A stretch of 64,000 nt of DNA from Caulobacter sp. (GCF_017744445.1 NZ_JAGIBH010000014.1:62001-126000), one strand, 5' to 3'. Positions 32,878 to 41,973 are shown, counted from the stretch's first letter. The notes: generated by a model from the letters alone, not told the origin. Numbers and translations: made by a program.

Positions 32878-33750
32878 CTAGTGGGCCGAGGCCCCGAAGA
32901 TCACGTAGATGAACGCGAACAGGAACAGCCAGACCACGTCCACGAAGTGCCAGTACCAGGCGGCCGCTTCGAAGCCGAAGTGCTGCTTGGGCGTGAAGGC
33001 GCCGTTCAGCAGGCGGATCAGGCACACGATCAGGAACAGGGTGCCGACGAACACGTGGAAGCCGTGGAAGCCGGTGGCCAGGAAGAAGGTCGAACCATAG
33101 AGGCCCGAGTTCGCCGCGGCTTCCGAGTAGAACAGCTGCTCGTGGTTGATGTGGGCGTACTCATAGACCTGGATGCAGGTGAACAGCGCGCCCAGCAGGA
33201 TGGTCAGGATCAGGCCCCACTTGGCGCCCTTGCGGTCGCCGACCTGCAGGGCGTGGTGCGCCCAGGTGACGGTCGTGCCCGAGAGCAGCAGGGTCAGGGT
33301 GTTGACCAGCGGCAGGTGCCAGGGCGAGACGGTCTCGACGCCGGCGGGCGGCCAGGTGGCCCAGGCGGTGCGGACTTCTTCGATGCCCGACAGGGTGCGG
33401 TGGTGATGGAACAGCGCCATCTCGAAGAACATCCAGAACCACGCCACGAAGAACATCACTTCCGAAGCGATGAACAGGATCATGCCGTAGCGCAGGCCGA
33501 TCGAGACGACCGGGGTGTGGTCGCCGGCCTTGGCTTCCTTGGCCACGTCCGACCACCAGCCGAACATGGTGTAGAGCACGCCCGCGAAGCCGGCGGCGAA
33601 GATGGCCCAGTTGCCCTTCTCGATGCCGAAGACGCCGCCCTTGATCCAGCCGATCAGGCCGATCGCCATGACGGTGGCGGCCATCGAGCCGACGAACGGC
33701 CACGGGCTGGGCGGAAGGATGTGGTAGTCGTGTTTGACGGCGCCGGCCAT
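32878..33750 (-). CDS. ctaE: Cytochrome c oxidase subunit III
   Basis: A 290-residue polytopic membrane protein with HDYHILPPSPWPFVGS, FFEMALFHHH, GTTVTWAHHAL and the C-terminal HFVDVVWLFLFAFIYV, all landmarks of subunit III of the aa3 oxidase. It stabilises subunit I and proton uptake. Last gene of the oxidase block before a clear terminator. Confidence 0.96.
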   Translation of the reverse strand: MAGAVKHDYHILPPSPWPFVGSMAATVMAIGLIGWIKGGVFGIEKGNWAIFAAGFAGVLYTMFGWWSDVAKEAKAGDHTPVVSIGLRYGMILFIASEVMFFVAWFWMFFEMALFHHHRTLSGIEEVRTAWATWPPAGVETVSPWHLPLVNTLTLLLSGTTVTWAHHALQVGDRKGAKWGLILTILLGALFTCIQVYEYAHINHEQLFYSEAAANSGLYGSTFFLATGFHGFHVFVGTLFLIVCLIRLLNGAFTPKQHFGFEAAAWYWHFVDVVWLFLFAFIYVIFGASAH

Positions 33751-33819
33751 GTTGCTGCTAACCCTTATATCCCTCTGATCACGTCGCCGGTTCCCCCCGC
33801 GACATGGTCGTTGTGAACG

Positions 33820-34476
33820 CTATAGCCCTCTCGACGGTGCGCCGCCAAGGGGTTCCACGATACGAGGCGTCGCCGACGCCGCAACTTTACTGTTCTTGTC
33901 ACCTTCGACGGCCGGGAAGAACGTGTAGCTGAGCGTGATTTCGTTCTTGCCCTTGGTCTCGGGATCGTCCGCGAACTTGGGATCCACGAAGTAGACGACC
34001 GGGAATTCCACCGTCTGGTGCGGCTGGATCGTCTGGCTGGAGAAGCAGAAGCACTCCAGCTTCTGGAAGTACGGCCCCGCCGATTCCGGCACCACATTGT
34101 ACAGCGCCCGGCCGGTCTGCGGCTTGTCGGTGGGGTTGGTGACCTTGAAGAAGGCCAGGCCCGTATCGCCGATGCGGATGTCCTGGCTGGCCTGCAGGGT
34201 CTGGAACTGCCACGGCAGCTCGCGGATGTTGGCGTCGAAGCGGATCGTGACCTTGCGGTCCAGGATCCTGGTCGGTTTCGCCTCGGCCTTCCGCACCGTG
34301 CCGTCGAAGCCGGTGGCCTGGCAGAACAGCTTGTACAGCGGCACGGCGGCATAGGCCGCGCCGATCATGCCGAAGAACGCCGCCGCGCAGATCAGGGCCA
34401 CCTTGCCGTTGCGGCGGGCGGCCAGTTCCTGCGGGGTCAGTTCCGAGTCGGGCTTCTTAGTGCGGGTGCGCGACAT
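33820..34476 (-). CDS. ctaG: Cytochrome c oxidase assembly protein CtaG (Cox11)
   Basis: A 218-residue membrane-anchored copper chaperone: one N-terminal helix (VALICAAAFFGMIGAAYAAVP) and a periplasmic domain with the copper motif KLECFCFSSQ and PVVYFVDPKF. It delivers copper to CuB of subunit I. Its start overlaps the small coxF-like gene by 20 bp. Confidence 0.95.
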   Translation of the reverse strand: MSRTRTKKPDSELTPQELAARRNGKVALICAAAFFGMIGAAYAAVPLYKLFCQATGFDGTVRKAEAKPTRILDRKVTIRFDANIRELPWQFQTLQASQDIRIGDTGLAFFKVTNPTDKPQTGRALYNVVPESAGPYFQKLECFCFSSQTIQPHQTVEFPVVYFVDPKFADDPETKGKNEITLSYTFFPAVEGDKNSKVAASATPRIVEPLGGAPSRGL

Positions 34477-34618
34477 TGCCGCCGAGCCTCACGAGGGTGA
34501 CCACGAACACCAGGACGACGAAGGCGACCAGGCCAAGGGCCAGGGCGACGTTGCGGCCGCTCCGAGCCTTCTTCGCCGCCAATTGGGCCGCATCGTCTTT
34601 ATTGACGGGTTGATTCAC
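34457..34618 (-). CDS. Small CoxF-like membrane protein
   Basis: A 53-residue protein that standard length cut-offs miss. It starts with GTG inside the ctaB stop (GTGA) and ends 20 bp inside ctaG. A polar N-terminus (NQPVNKDDAAQLAAKKARSG) is followed by one helix (VALALGLVAFVVLVFVVTLV). A similarly small gene, coxF, occupies this slot between ctaB and ctaG in rhizobia. Role unknown, presumably assembly. Confidence 0.8.
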   Translation of the reverse strand: MNQPVNKDDAAQLAAKKARSGRNVALALGLVAFVVLVFVVTLVRLGGNVAHPH

Positions 34619-35622
34619 TTGAGCAGCTCCAGGGCGTGCACATTCGCCACGGCCTCGCCCAGCAGGGCGGCGAACAGGGCGAAGAGATACAGGATCGAGA
34701 AGGCGAACAGATTGCGGGCGGCGGTCGAGCCGGCGGCCTTCTCGTCCTCGGTGACTTCGTAGAGGGCCCGGTCGGCCACGCGGGGATCGGCCGCGTCGCC
34801 CGCCTTGCTGGCGAACACGCGCCAGGCCAGGATCAGGAACACCGCCCCGCCCAGGGCCGCCACGGCCAGGTAGATCGGACCGCCCAGGCCGGTCAGCACC
34901 GGCGACAGGCAGATCGGGATCAGCAGCAGGCTGTAGAGCAGGATCTGCTTGCGGGTTTCCTTGGCGCCCTTCACCACCGGCAGCATCGGCACCCCGGCCT
35001 TGGCGTAGTCGGTGGTGACGTACAGCGACAGCGCCCAGAAGTGCGGCGGGGTCCAGAAGAAGATGATGGCCACCATCAGCCAGGCGTTCAGCGGCGCGTG
35101 GCCCGTGGCCGCGGCCCAGCCGATGGCGGGCGGCAGCGCGCCGGCCAGGCCGCCGATGACGATGTTCTGCGCCGTCCAGCGCTTGAGCCACATCGTATAG
35201 ACGACGGCGTAGAAGACGATGGTGAAGGCCAGGAGGCCTGCCGCGAACCAGTTGATCGCGAAGCCCAGGAACATCACCGACAGGATCGACAGGACGACGC
35301 CCAGCGAGGCGGCCTCCTCGCCCTTGACCTTGCCGGCGGGCACCGGGCGGCCGCGCGTGCGGCGCATCTGCTGGTCGATATCGGCGTCGTACCACATGTT
35401 CAGCGCGCCCGAGGCGCCGGCCCCGACGGCGATGCACAGCACCGCGATGGCGCCCAGCACGGGATGGATCGGCGCGCGAGCGGCCAGCAGGCCCGTCAGG
35501 CCCGTGAACACCACCAGCGACATCACGCGCGGCTTCATCAGCTGGAAGTAGTCCTTCCAGCTGGCGGTCTCGGTGGTGTCCGGCTGAACGGTGTCCGGAG
35601 TCATGGCGGCGATCTTCGACAT
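34615..35622 (-). CDS. ctaB: Protohaem IX farnesyltransferase (haem O synthase)
   Basis: A 335-residue UbiA-superfamily enzyme that farnesylates haem b to haem o, the first step to haem a. The prenyl-diphosphate motif NMWYDADIDQQMRRTRGRP is present near residue 95, with about eight or nine helices. It sits between ctaD and the coxF-like gene. Confidence 0.96.
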   Translation of the reverse strand: MSKIAAMTPDTVQPDTTETASWKDYFQLMKPRVMSLVVFTGLTGLLAARAPIHPVLGAIAVLCIAVGAGASGALNMWYDADIDQQMRRTRGRPVPAGKVKGEEAASLGVVLSILSVMFLGFAINWFAAGLLAFTIVFYAVVYTMWLKRWTAQNIVIGGLAGALPPAIGWAAATGHAPLNAWLMVAIIFFWTPPHFWALSLYVTTDYAKAGVPMLPVVKGAKETRKQILLYSLLLIPICLSPVLTGLGGPIYLAVAALGGAVFLILAWRVFASKAGDAADPRVADRALYEVTEDEKAAGSTAARNLFAFSILYLFALFAALLGEAVANVHALELLK

Positions 35623-35724
35623 GCTGAGTGAAATATATCGGTCTTCAATGGGCGAAGGGCGCGGCCTGGACCCTTAAGGATCCCGACCGCGCCCCTGCTT
35701 TGGTCCAGTTAAGGACGACAAGCC

Positions 35725-37389
35725 TTAGTGGTGGCTGTCTTCCTTGATCACCGGCGGTTCGCTGAACTGGTGGAACGGCGGCGGCGAGGACAGGGTCCAT
35801 TCCAGCGTGGTGGCGCCTTCGCCCCACGGGTTGGCCTCGGCCTTGCGGCGACGGATCGCGGCCTCGATCAGCACCAGCATGAAGATGGCGACGCCGGCGA
35901 CGGTGATCATGTAGCCCACCGACGAGACGTAGTTCCACTTCGCGAAGGCTTCCGGATAGTCGACGTAGCGACGCGGCATGCCTTGCAGGCCCAGGAAGTG
36001 CTGCGGGAAGAACACCAGGTTCACGCCGACGAACATCACCCAGAAGTGGGCGCAGCCGAGGAACTCGTTGTACTTCACGCCCCACATCTTCTCGAACCAG
36101 TAGTAGAAGCCCGCGAAGATGGCGAAGACGGCGCCCAGCGACAGCACGTAGTGGAAGTGGGCCACCACGTAGTAGGTGTCGTGCAGGCTGTAGTCGATGC
36201 CGGCGTTCGACAGGACGACGCCGGTGACGCCGCCGACGGTGAACAGGAAGATGAAGCCCATCGCCCACAGCATCGGCGTCTTGAAGTCCAGCGAGCCGCC
36301 CCACATCGTGGCGATCCAGCTGAAGATCTTCACGCCCGTCGGGACGGCGATGATCATCGTGGCGGCCACGAAGTAGGCGCGCAGGTTGATGCTCATGCCG
36401 ACGGTGTACATGTGGTGCGCCCACACGACGAAGCCGACGAAGCCGATGGCGACCATCGCGTAGGCCATCGCCAGGTAGCCGAAGACCGGCTTCTTGGAGA
36501 AGGTCGAGACGATGTGGCTGATGATGCCGAACCCGGGCAGGATCAGGATGTAGACTTCCGGGTGACCGAAGAACCAGAACAGGTGCTGGAACATGACGGG
36601 ATCGCCGCCGGCGGCCGGGTCGAAGAAGTGCGTGCCGAAGTTACGGTCGGTCAGCAGCATGGTGATGGCGCCGGCCAGGACGGGCAGCGACAGCAGCAGC
36701 AGGAAGGCGGTGATCAGCACCGACCAGGCGAACAGCGGCATGCGGTGCAAGGTCATGCCCGGCGCGCGCATGTTGAAGATCGTGGTGATGAAGTTGATCG
36801 CGCCCAGGATCGACGAAGCGCCGGCCAGGTGGAGCGACAGGATCGCCAGGTCCATGGCCGGACCCTTGTGACCGATGGTCGACAGCGGCGGATAGATCGT
36901 CCAACCGCCGCCGAAGCCGTGGCCCGGGCCGCCGTCGACGAACATCGAGGTGACCAGCAGGATCCAGGCGGCGACCAGCAGCCAGAACGAGATGTTGTTC
37001 ATCCGCGGGAAGGCCATGTCCGGCGCGCCGATCATGATCGGCACGAACCAGTTGCCATAGCCGCCGATCATGGCGGGCATGACCATGAAGAAGATCATGA
37101 TCAGGGCGTGGGCGGTGACCACGGCGTTGAAGCCGTGCTTGCCCTTGAAGACGCCGAGCTGGGCCAGCAGGCCGTTGTCGGTGAACACCTGGATGCCCGG
37201 GTGCATCAGCTCCCAGCGGATCAGGCCCGACAGGGCGCCGCCGACGATGCCCGCCATGATGGCGAACAGGATGTACAGCGTGCCGATGTCCTTGTGGTTC
37301 GTCGAGAAGAACCAGCGGGCGATGAAGGGCGGCTTGTGGTCGGCGTCGTCGTGACCGCCGTGGCCGTGAGTGTCTGCGGCGTGAGCCAT
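35725..37389 (-). CDS. ctaD: Cytochrome c oxidase subunit I
   Basis: A 554-residue twelve-helix catalytic subunit: haem a and CuB histidines in AHALIMIFF, WFFGHPEVYIL, VWAHHMYTVG and HFHYVLS, with the Tyr of GHPEVY crosslinked to His in this family. It reduces O2 at the haem a3-CuB site and pumps protons. A weak inverted repeat (35657-35664 with 35687-35694) in the 102-bp gap to ctaB may attenuate transcription. Confidence 0.97.
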   Translation of the reverse strand: MAHAADTHGHGGHDDADHKPPFIARWFFSTNHKDIGTLYILFAIMAGIVGGALSGLIRWELMHPGIQVFTDNGLLAQLGVFKGKHGFNAVVTAHALIMIFFMVMPAMIGGYGNWFVPIMIGAPDMAFPRMNNISFWLLVAAWILLVTSMFVDGGPGHGFGGGWTIYPPLSTIGHKGPAMDLAILSLHLAGASSILGAINFITTIFNMRAPGMTLHRMPLFAWSVLITAFLLLLSLPVLAGAITMLLTDRNFGTHFFDPAAGGDPVMFQHLFWFFGHPEVYILILPGFGIISHIVSTFSKKPVFGYLAMAYAMVAIGFVGFVVWAHHMYTVGMSINLRAYFVAATMIIAVPTGVKIFSWIATMWGGSLDFKTPMLWAMGFIFLFTVGGVTGVVLSNAGIDYSLHDTYYVVAHFHYVLSLGAVFAIFAGFYYWFEKMWGVKYNEFLGCAHFWVMFVGVNLVFFPQHFLGLQGMPRRYVDYPEAFAKWNYVSSVGYMITVAGVAIFMLVLIEAAIRRRKAEANPWGEGATTLEWTLSSPPPFHQFSEPPVIKEDSHH

Positions 37390-37411
37390 CGGACTTCTAT
37401 CCTACGTAGTC

Positions 37412-38356
37412 TTAGGCCGCCGGCGCGGCGGGAGCCGCGGCCGGAGCGGAAGCGGGGGCGGCGGCCGGAGCCGAGGCGGGGGTCGCGGCAGCGGCCGGGG
37501 CAGCGCCTTCGGCCGGAGCGGCCGGCGCGGCGGCCGGAGCCGGCGGGGCGACCTTTTCCTTAACCCACGCGTCGAACTGGGCTTGCGAGACCACATGGAT
37601 CTCGATCGGCATGTTCGAGTGATCGACGCCGCACAGTTCCGAGCACTGGCCGTAGAAGACGCCGGTCTTCTCGGCCTTGAACCAGGTTTCGTTCAGGCGG
37701 CCGGGGATGGCGTCGATCTTCAGGCCGAAGGCCGGCAGGGCGAAGGCGTGGATCACGTCGGCGCCGGTGACCTGCACGCGGACGACCTGGTTGACCGGGA
37801 CGACCATCGCCTTGTCGGCGGCCAGCAGGTACGGGACCTTCTTGGCGTCGGCCTGTTCCTTGGTCAGGGGCAGCGACACGATCTCGCTGATCTTCTGATC
37901 CGGGTACTCGTAGCCCCAGTACCACTGATAGCCCGTGGCCTTCACGGTCATGTAGGGCTTGGGCATATCGTTGTAGTGGAACAGCAGGCGGAACGAGAAG
38001 ATGGCGATGACCATCAGGATCAGGACCGGAACCAGGGTCCAGATGATCTCGATCGTGGTGTTGTGGCTGAACTTGGCCGGGACCGGGTTCGCTTTCTTGT
38101 TGTAGCGCACCACGATCCAGATCAGCAGGCCCAGCACCAGCAAGGTGATGAGCGTGATGATCGGCATCAGGACCAGGTTGTGGAACTGGATCGCGTGGTG
38201 CTTCAGCTCAGAAGCGGCCGGCTGAAGGTCGATCGCCCCCGGCGTCGGCTGGCCCAGCAGATCCTCGGCGAGGGCGTTCCCCGCGAACATCATCGTGGCG
38301 GCGAGCGCGGACGCGCCCGACAGAATCCGCCGAATCCCCGAAAATTGCGCCTTCAT
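37412..38356 (-). CDS. ctaC: Cytochrome c oxidase subunit II with Ala/Pro-rich tail
   Basis: About 314 residues: signal peptide (ALAATMMFAGNALA), two helices, and a cupredoxin domain carrying the CuA ligands in CSELCGVDHSNM. It accepts electrons from cytochrome c. The last 45 or so residues are almost only Ala and Pro with quasi-repeated APAAAPAAPA units, absent from standard subunit II. The ATG at 38356 is chosen over a GTG three codons upstream because GAGGG lies close to it. First gene of the block. Confidence 0.95.
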   Translation of the reverse strand: MKAQFSGIRRILSGASALAATMMFAGNALAEDLLGQPTPGAIDLQPAASELKHHAIQFHNLVLMPIITLITLLVLGLLIWIVVRYNKKANPVPAKFSHNTTIEIIWTLVPVLILMVIAIFSFRLLFHYNDMPKPYMTVKATGYQWYWGYEYPDQKISEIVSLPLTKEQADAKKVPYLLAADKAMVVPVNQVVRVQVTGADVIHAFALPAFGLKIDAIPGRLNETWFKAEKTGVFYGQCSELCGVDHSNMPIEIHVVSQAQFDAWVKEKVAPPAPAAAPAAPAEGAAPAAAATPASAPAAAPASAPAAAPAAPAA

Positions 38357-38694
38357 ATCCCTCACGGCCCGTTTCGGCGGCGAGTTGACCCAGGATTGCC
38401 CCAGGCCGCGCCGCGCCGATTCTGCGTATTACGACCCCCGGGCCGGCCCTCTGCAATCGATGCTGCTCACAGGTGAGTCGCGCGTCGACGCCCAGTCCGC
38501 CCGATGGTCGGTCCGGAGGCTGCATACGCGCATCGCCAGCCCTTGCCAAGCACCAGAGACCACCCGCGCGACATGGGATTGCCCGCTTTGCGTCACAAGG
38601 GTGGGCCCAGTTGCGAACCCCTCTCAACACGACCCCGAAAGCGGTGCGGGCAGCGCCCTCCAGACCTCCAGGAATCATTACGCATTGTTCATTG
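38357..38694. other. Non-coding gap between ctaC and padR
   Basis: About 340 bp with no convincing gene: reading frames here lack start sites and family-like sequence. It should hold the divergent promoters of the oxidase operon and the padR operon. I see no clear terminator, repeat or named regulator site apart from the padR dyad at its right end. Confidence 0.6.
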
Positions 38695-38723
38695 CCAGGT
38701 ACCTTGTGATGCACAGTACCTGG
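38695..38723. promoter_or_regulatory. Candidate PadR operator
   Basis: CCAGGTAC (38695-38702) and GTACCTGG (38716-38723) are perfect 8-bp arms with 21 bp between their first bases, two turns of B-DNA. It lies 36 bp upstream of the PadR start, where autorepression is expected. Confidence 0.65.
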
Positions 38724-38759
38724 CGGTACAAGGGCGCATCAACGGAGGCCAAGGACGCC

Positions 38760-39086
38760 GTGCCGGAAACAATTGAGATCCAACTGAAGAAAGGCGTGCT
38801 GGCGCTGTGCGTGCTGGCCCTGCTCTCGCACGCCGACAGCTACGCCTACGAGATCGCCAGCAGGCTCACGAAGGACATCGATATGGGGGAAGGGACGATC
38901 TATCCGCTGATGCGCCGCATGCAGTCGGATGGGCTGGTCGAGACCTATCTGGTGGAAAGCCAGAGCGGTCCGCCGCGCAAATATTATCGGCTGACGCAGA
39001 CCGGGCGCCTGAGCCTGGAACAGCAGAAGGCCGAATGGACGGCCTTCTCGGCCGCGGTCAACGACATCGTGGGAGCCGCCGCATGA
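38760..39086 (+). CDS. PadR family transcriptional regulator
   Basis: A 108-residue winged-helix protein: IQLKKGVLALCVLALLSH, YAYEIASRL, GTIYPLMRRMQSDGLVE and PPRKYYRLTQTGR are standard PadR blocks. The GTG at 38760 is preferred (AAGGA and GGAGG upstream); longer readings run into non-coding sequence. It overlaps the DUF1700 gene (ATGA). PadR-DUF1700-DUF2807 is a recurring envelope-related operon in bacteria. Confidence 0.9.
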   Translation: MPETIEIQLKKGVLALCVLALLSHADSYAYEIASRLTKDIDMGEGTIYPLMRRMQSDGLVETYLVESQSGPPRKYYRLTQTGRLSLEQQKAEWTAFSAAVNDIVGAAA

Positions 39087-39646
39087 CCCGCGCCGAGTTC
39101 ATCACCCGCCTGCGTCGTGGCCTGGCCGGCCTGCCGGTCACCACGATCGCCGACATCGTCGCCGATCACGAGGCCCACTTCGCCGACGGCCAGGCCGCCG
39201 GCCGCACCGAGGCCGAGGTCGCCGCCGCCCTGGGCGATCCCGACCGCCTGGCTCGCGAGATGCGCGCCGAGGCCGGCCTGAAGTCGTGGGAAGAAAAGAA
39301 GACGCCGTCCAACGCCATGGGCGCGATCATCGCCCTGATCGGCCTGGGCGCGCTGGACGTGATGTTCCTGCTGCCCCTGCTGATGGGCGTGCTGGGCGCT
39401 TTGTTCGGCTTCCTGGTCGCCGTGGTGACCATGTTCATCGCCGGCGGCTTCGTCTTCGCGGCCGGCCCGCTGACCGCCCCGCCCGGCGGCCCGATCACCG
39501 CTTTCCTGGCGGGCCTGGGCCTGATGGGCCTGGCCACCTGCTTCGGCGCCCTGCTGACGCTGGTGACCATCGGGGTCTTCAATGCGGTCGTCTGGTACGC
39601 CCGCCTTCACTACCGGCTGCTGAAGCCGGCCATGCAGCAAGCTTGA
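39083..39646 (+). CDS. DUF1700 family membrane protein
   Basis: A 187-residue protein: an N-terminal cytoplasmic domain of about 70 residues (FITRLRRGLAGLP, then AEVAAALGDPDRLAREM) typical of DUF1700, and three hydrophobic segments (AIIALIGLGALDVMFLLPLL; GALFGFLVAVVTMFIAGGF; GLGLMGLATCFGALLTL). It is coupled to the PadR gene. Such proteins are thought to respond to envelope conditions with the PadR partner; no biochemical role is established. Confidence 0.85.
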   Translation: MTRAEFITRLRRGLAGLPVTTIADIVADHEAHFADGQAAGRTEAEVAAALGDPDRLAREMRAEAGLKSWEEKKTPSNAMGAIIALIGLGALDVMFLLPLLMGVLGALFGFLVAVVTMFIAGGFVFAAGPLTAPPGGPITAFLAGLGLMGLATCFGALLTLVTIGVFNAVVWYARLHYRLLKPAMQQA

Positions 39647-39665
39647 GCGGAATTGGAGGGGACCC

Positions 39666-40484
39666 ATGTTGATCCGTAATACGCTCATCGTCGCCGGGGC
39701 CAGCTTCGCGCTCTCCGTCGGCTGTTTCGCCGCCGTGGCGGCCATCGCCGGTCCGGAAATCATGAAGAATGGCTGGACCCTGCCGTTCGACGACAATGGC
39801 GAGACCGTCATCGTCCGTGACAACGGCCAGGTGATCCGCTCGAGCCGCAAGGTGACGGTCACCGGCCGGGCGGCCTCGCCCAGCATCGACCGCACCCTGC
39901 CCTGGACGGGCAAGGACCAGCTGACCATCGACCTGCCGGTCGACGTGGTCTTCGTCCAGGGCGCCGAGGCCAAGGTCGTGGCGTCCGGCCCCAAGGACTA
40001 TGTCAACCGCCTGCGCGTCGACGGCGGCCGCATCTACCTGGATGGCGGCGACGGCATCGACCACGACCGCGTGACGATCGACGCCATGGGTTTGCGGTTC
40101 GAAAGCGACTCCGAGCGGGTGAAGATCACCGTCATCGCCCCGGACGTGACCCGCTTCGACATCCGCGGCTCGGGCGACCTGGACATCCGTCGCTACGACC
40201 ACCCGGCCATCGGGGTCAGCGTCAGCGGCAGCGGCGACGTCAATGCGACGGGCCGGGTCGAGGTGGCCACGGTCGACAATTCGGGCTCGGGCTACGTCAA
40301 CCTGACCGACCTGAAAGCCAAGGACGCCGTCGTCGGCGTCTCGGGCAGCGGCGGCGGCGCGATCTTCGCCACCAACAAGGCCAAGATCGACATCTCCGGC
40401 AGCGGCGACGTCGAGCTGCGCACCGAACCCAAGTCGGTCAGCAGCGAGATCACCGGCTCGGGCGAAGTCCGCCGCGAGTACTGA
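39666..40484 (+). CDS. Exported DUF2807 (beta-helix head domain) protein
   Basis: A 272-residue protein with an N-terminal signal/anchor (LIVAGASFALSVGCFAAVAAIAG). The second half is a run of short beta-helix rungs marked by GSGD or GSGE: RGSGDLDI, VSGSGDVNA, NSGSGYVNL, ISGSGDVEL and ITGSGEVRRE. DUF2807 domains are predicted adhesin- or sensor-like envelope parts. It is third in the PadR operon. Confidence 0.85.
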   Translation: MLIRNTLIVAGASFALSVGCFAAVAAIAGPEIMKNGWTLPFDDNGETVIVRDNGQVIRSSRKVTVTGRAASPSIDRTLPWTGKDQLTIDLPVDVVFVQGAEAKVVASGPKDYVNRLRVDGGRIYLDGGDGIDHDRVTIDAMGLRFESDSERVKITVIAPDVTRFDIRGSGDLDIRRYDHPAIGVSVSGSGDVNATGRVEVATVDNSGSGYVNLTDLKAKDAVVGVSGSGGGAIFATNKAKIDISGSGDVELRTEPKSVSSEITGSGEVRREY

Positions 40485-40498
40485 GACAAAGGGGCGGG

Positions 40499-41965
40499 GT
40501 GACGGACGCGTTCGGAAAGCCTACCTGTATGGGCATGAACGCTCCGATCTCCGCCCCTTCCCTTCTCGACGCCGCCGGCGTCGATCGTGACCGCGCCCAG
40601 TCGATCCTCGGCGACGCTTTGGCCGGCGCCGACGACGGCGAGCTGTTCCTCGAACGCTCCGAGAGCGAGGCCTTCGTCTTCGACGACGGACGCCTCAAGA
40701 GCGCCTCCTACGACAGCGGCGAGGGCTTTGGCCTGCGCGTGGTGGCCGGCGAGACGGCCGGTTACGCCCACGCCGCCGAGATCAGCGAAGCCGCCATCGG
40801 CCGCGCCGCCGATTCGGCCAAGCTGGCCAAGCGCGGCTATGCCGGCGTCAGCGCCGAGGCTCCCCGTTCCACGAATGAAAAGCTGTACGGCGAGGACAAC
40901 CCCGTCTCCTCGCCCGAATTCTCCGACAAGGTCTCGCTCCTCCAGGAGATCGACGCCTTCGCCCGCGCCCGCGATCCGCGCGTCGTGCAGGTGATGGCCT
41001 CGATGGCCGGCGAGCGCCGCGTGGTCGAGATCCTGCGGGCCGATGGCAAGCTGATCCGCGACGTGCGCCCGCTGGTGCGCGTGAACGTCCAGGTCACCGT
41101 CGAGAAGGACGGCCGTCGCGAGACCGGCAGTTCGGGCGCCGGCGGCCGCGCCGGCTTCTCGGCCTGGATCAGCCCCGACAAGTGGCAAGGCCAGGTCGAC
41201 GAGGCCCTGCGCATGGCGCTGGTCAACCTCGACGCCGTCGCCTGCCCGGCCGGCGAGATGGACGTGGTCCTGGGTCCGGGCTGGAACGGCGTGCTGCTGC
41301 ACGAGGCCGTCGGCCACGGCCTGGAAGGCGACTTCAACCGCAAGGGCATCAGCGCCTTCTCGGGACGCATCGGCGAGCGCGTGGCCGCGCCCGGCGTCAC
41401 CGTCTTCGACGACGGCTCGCTGGCCGGCCGTCGCGGCTCGCTGACCGTCGACGACGAAGGCACGCCCACCGAGCGCACCGTGCTGATCGAGGACGGCATC
41501 CTAGTGGGCTACATGCACGATCGGATGTCGGCCCGCCTGATGGGCATGAAGGCCACCGGCAACGGTCGCCGCCAGTCCTACGCCCACATGCCGATGCCGC
41601 GCATGACCAACACCGGCATGCTGGCCGGCAACGACGATCCGCAGGAGATGATCGCCTCCATGAAGCGCGGCCTGTACTGCGCCAATTTCGGCGGCGGCCA
41701 GGTCGACATCACCAACGGCAAGTTCGTCTTCCAGTGCACCGAGGCCTATCTGGTCGAGGACGGCAAGATCACCGCGCCCGTCAAGGGCGCGACGCTGATC
41801 GGCGACGGCCCGAGCGCCCTGACGCGGGTGACGATGATCGGCAATGACTTCGACTTCGACCCCGGCATCGGCGTCTGCGGCAAGGCCGGCCAGGGCGTGC
41901 CGGTGGGCGTGGGGCAGCCGAGCTTGAAGATTACGGGTCTGACGGTGGGTGGGACGGCGGTTTAA
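40499..41965 (+). CDS. tldD: TldD metalloprotease
   Basis: About 488 residues. The zinc motif HEAVGHGLEGD (HExxxH, near residue 265) and FDDGSLAGRRGSL, GNGRRQSYAHMPMPRMTN and FQCTEAYLVEDGKI are standard TldD blocks. TldD normally pairs with TldE/PmbA to degrade unfolded peptides or mature microcins; no TldE lies in this window. The GTG at 40499 has AGGGG upstream; ATGs at codons 11 and 13 are possible starts. Confidence 0.93.
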   Translation: MTDAFGKPTCMGMNAPISAPSLLDAAGVDRDRAQSILGDALAGADDGELFLERSESEAFVFDDGRLKSASYDSGEGFGLRVVAGETAGYAHAAEISEAAIGRAADSAKLAKRGYAGVSAEAPRSTNEKLYGEDNPVSSPEFSDKVSLLQEIDAFARARDPRVVQVMASMAGERRVVEILRADGKLIRDVRPLVRVNVQVTVEKDGRRETGSSGAGGRAGFSAWISPDKWQGQVDEALRMALVNLDAVACPAGEMDVVLGPGWNGVLLHEAVGHGLEGDFNRKGISAFSGRIGERVAAPGVTVFDDGSLAGRRGSLTVDDEGTPTERTVLIEDGILVGYMHDRMSARLMGMKATGNGRRQSYAHMPMPRMTNTGMLAGNDDPQEMIASMKRGLYCANFGGGQVDITNGKFVFQCTEAYLVEDGKITAPVKGATLIGDGPSALTRVTMIGNDFDFDPGIGVCGKAGQGVPVGVGQPSLKITGLTVGGTAV

Positions 41966-41973
41966 CCTCCATC

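Noticed and set aside
35728..37563. A 611-codon open frame on the plus strand opposite ctaD
   Set aside because: It mirrors ctaD/ctaC, is rich in His, Gln, Asp and Arg as antisense frames in GC-rich DNA are, and has no family features.
38295..38759. An N-terminal extension of the PadR gene
   Set aside because: Upstream codons have no conservation and run through the operator; a GTG with ribosome site lies at 38760.
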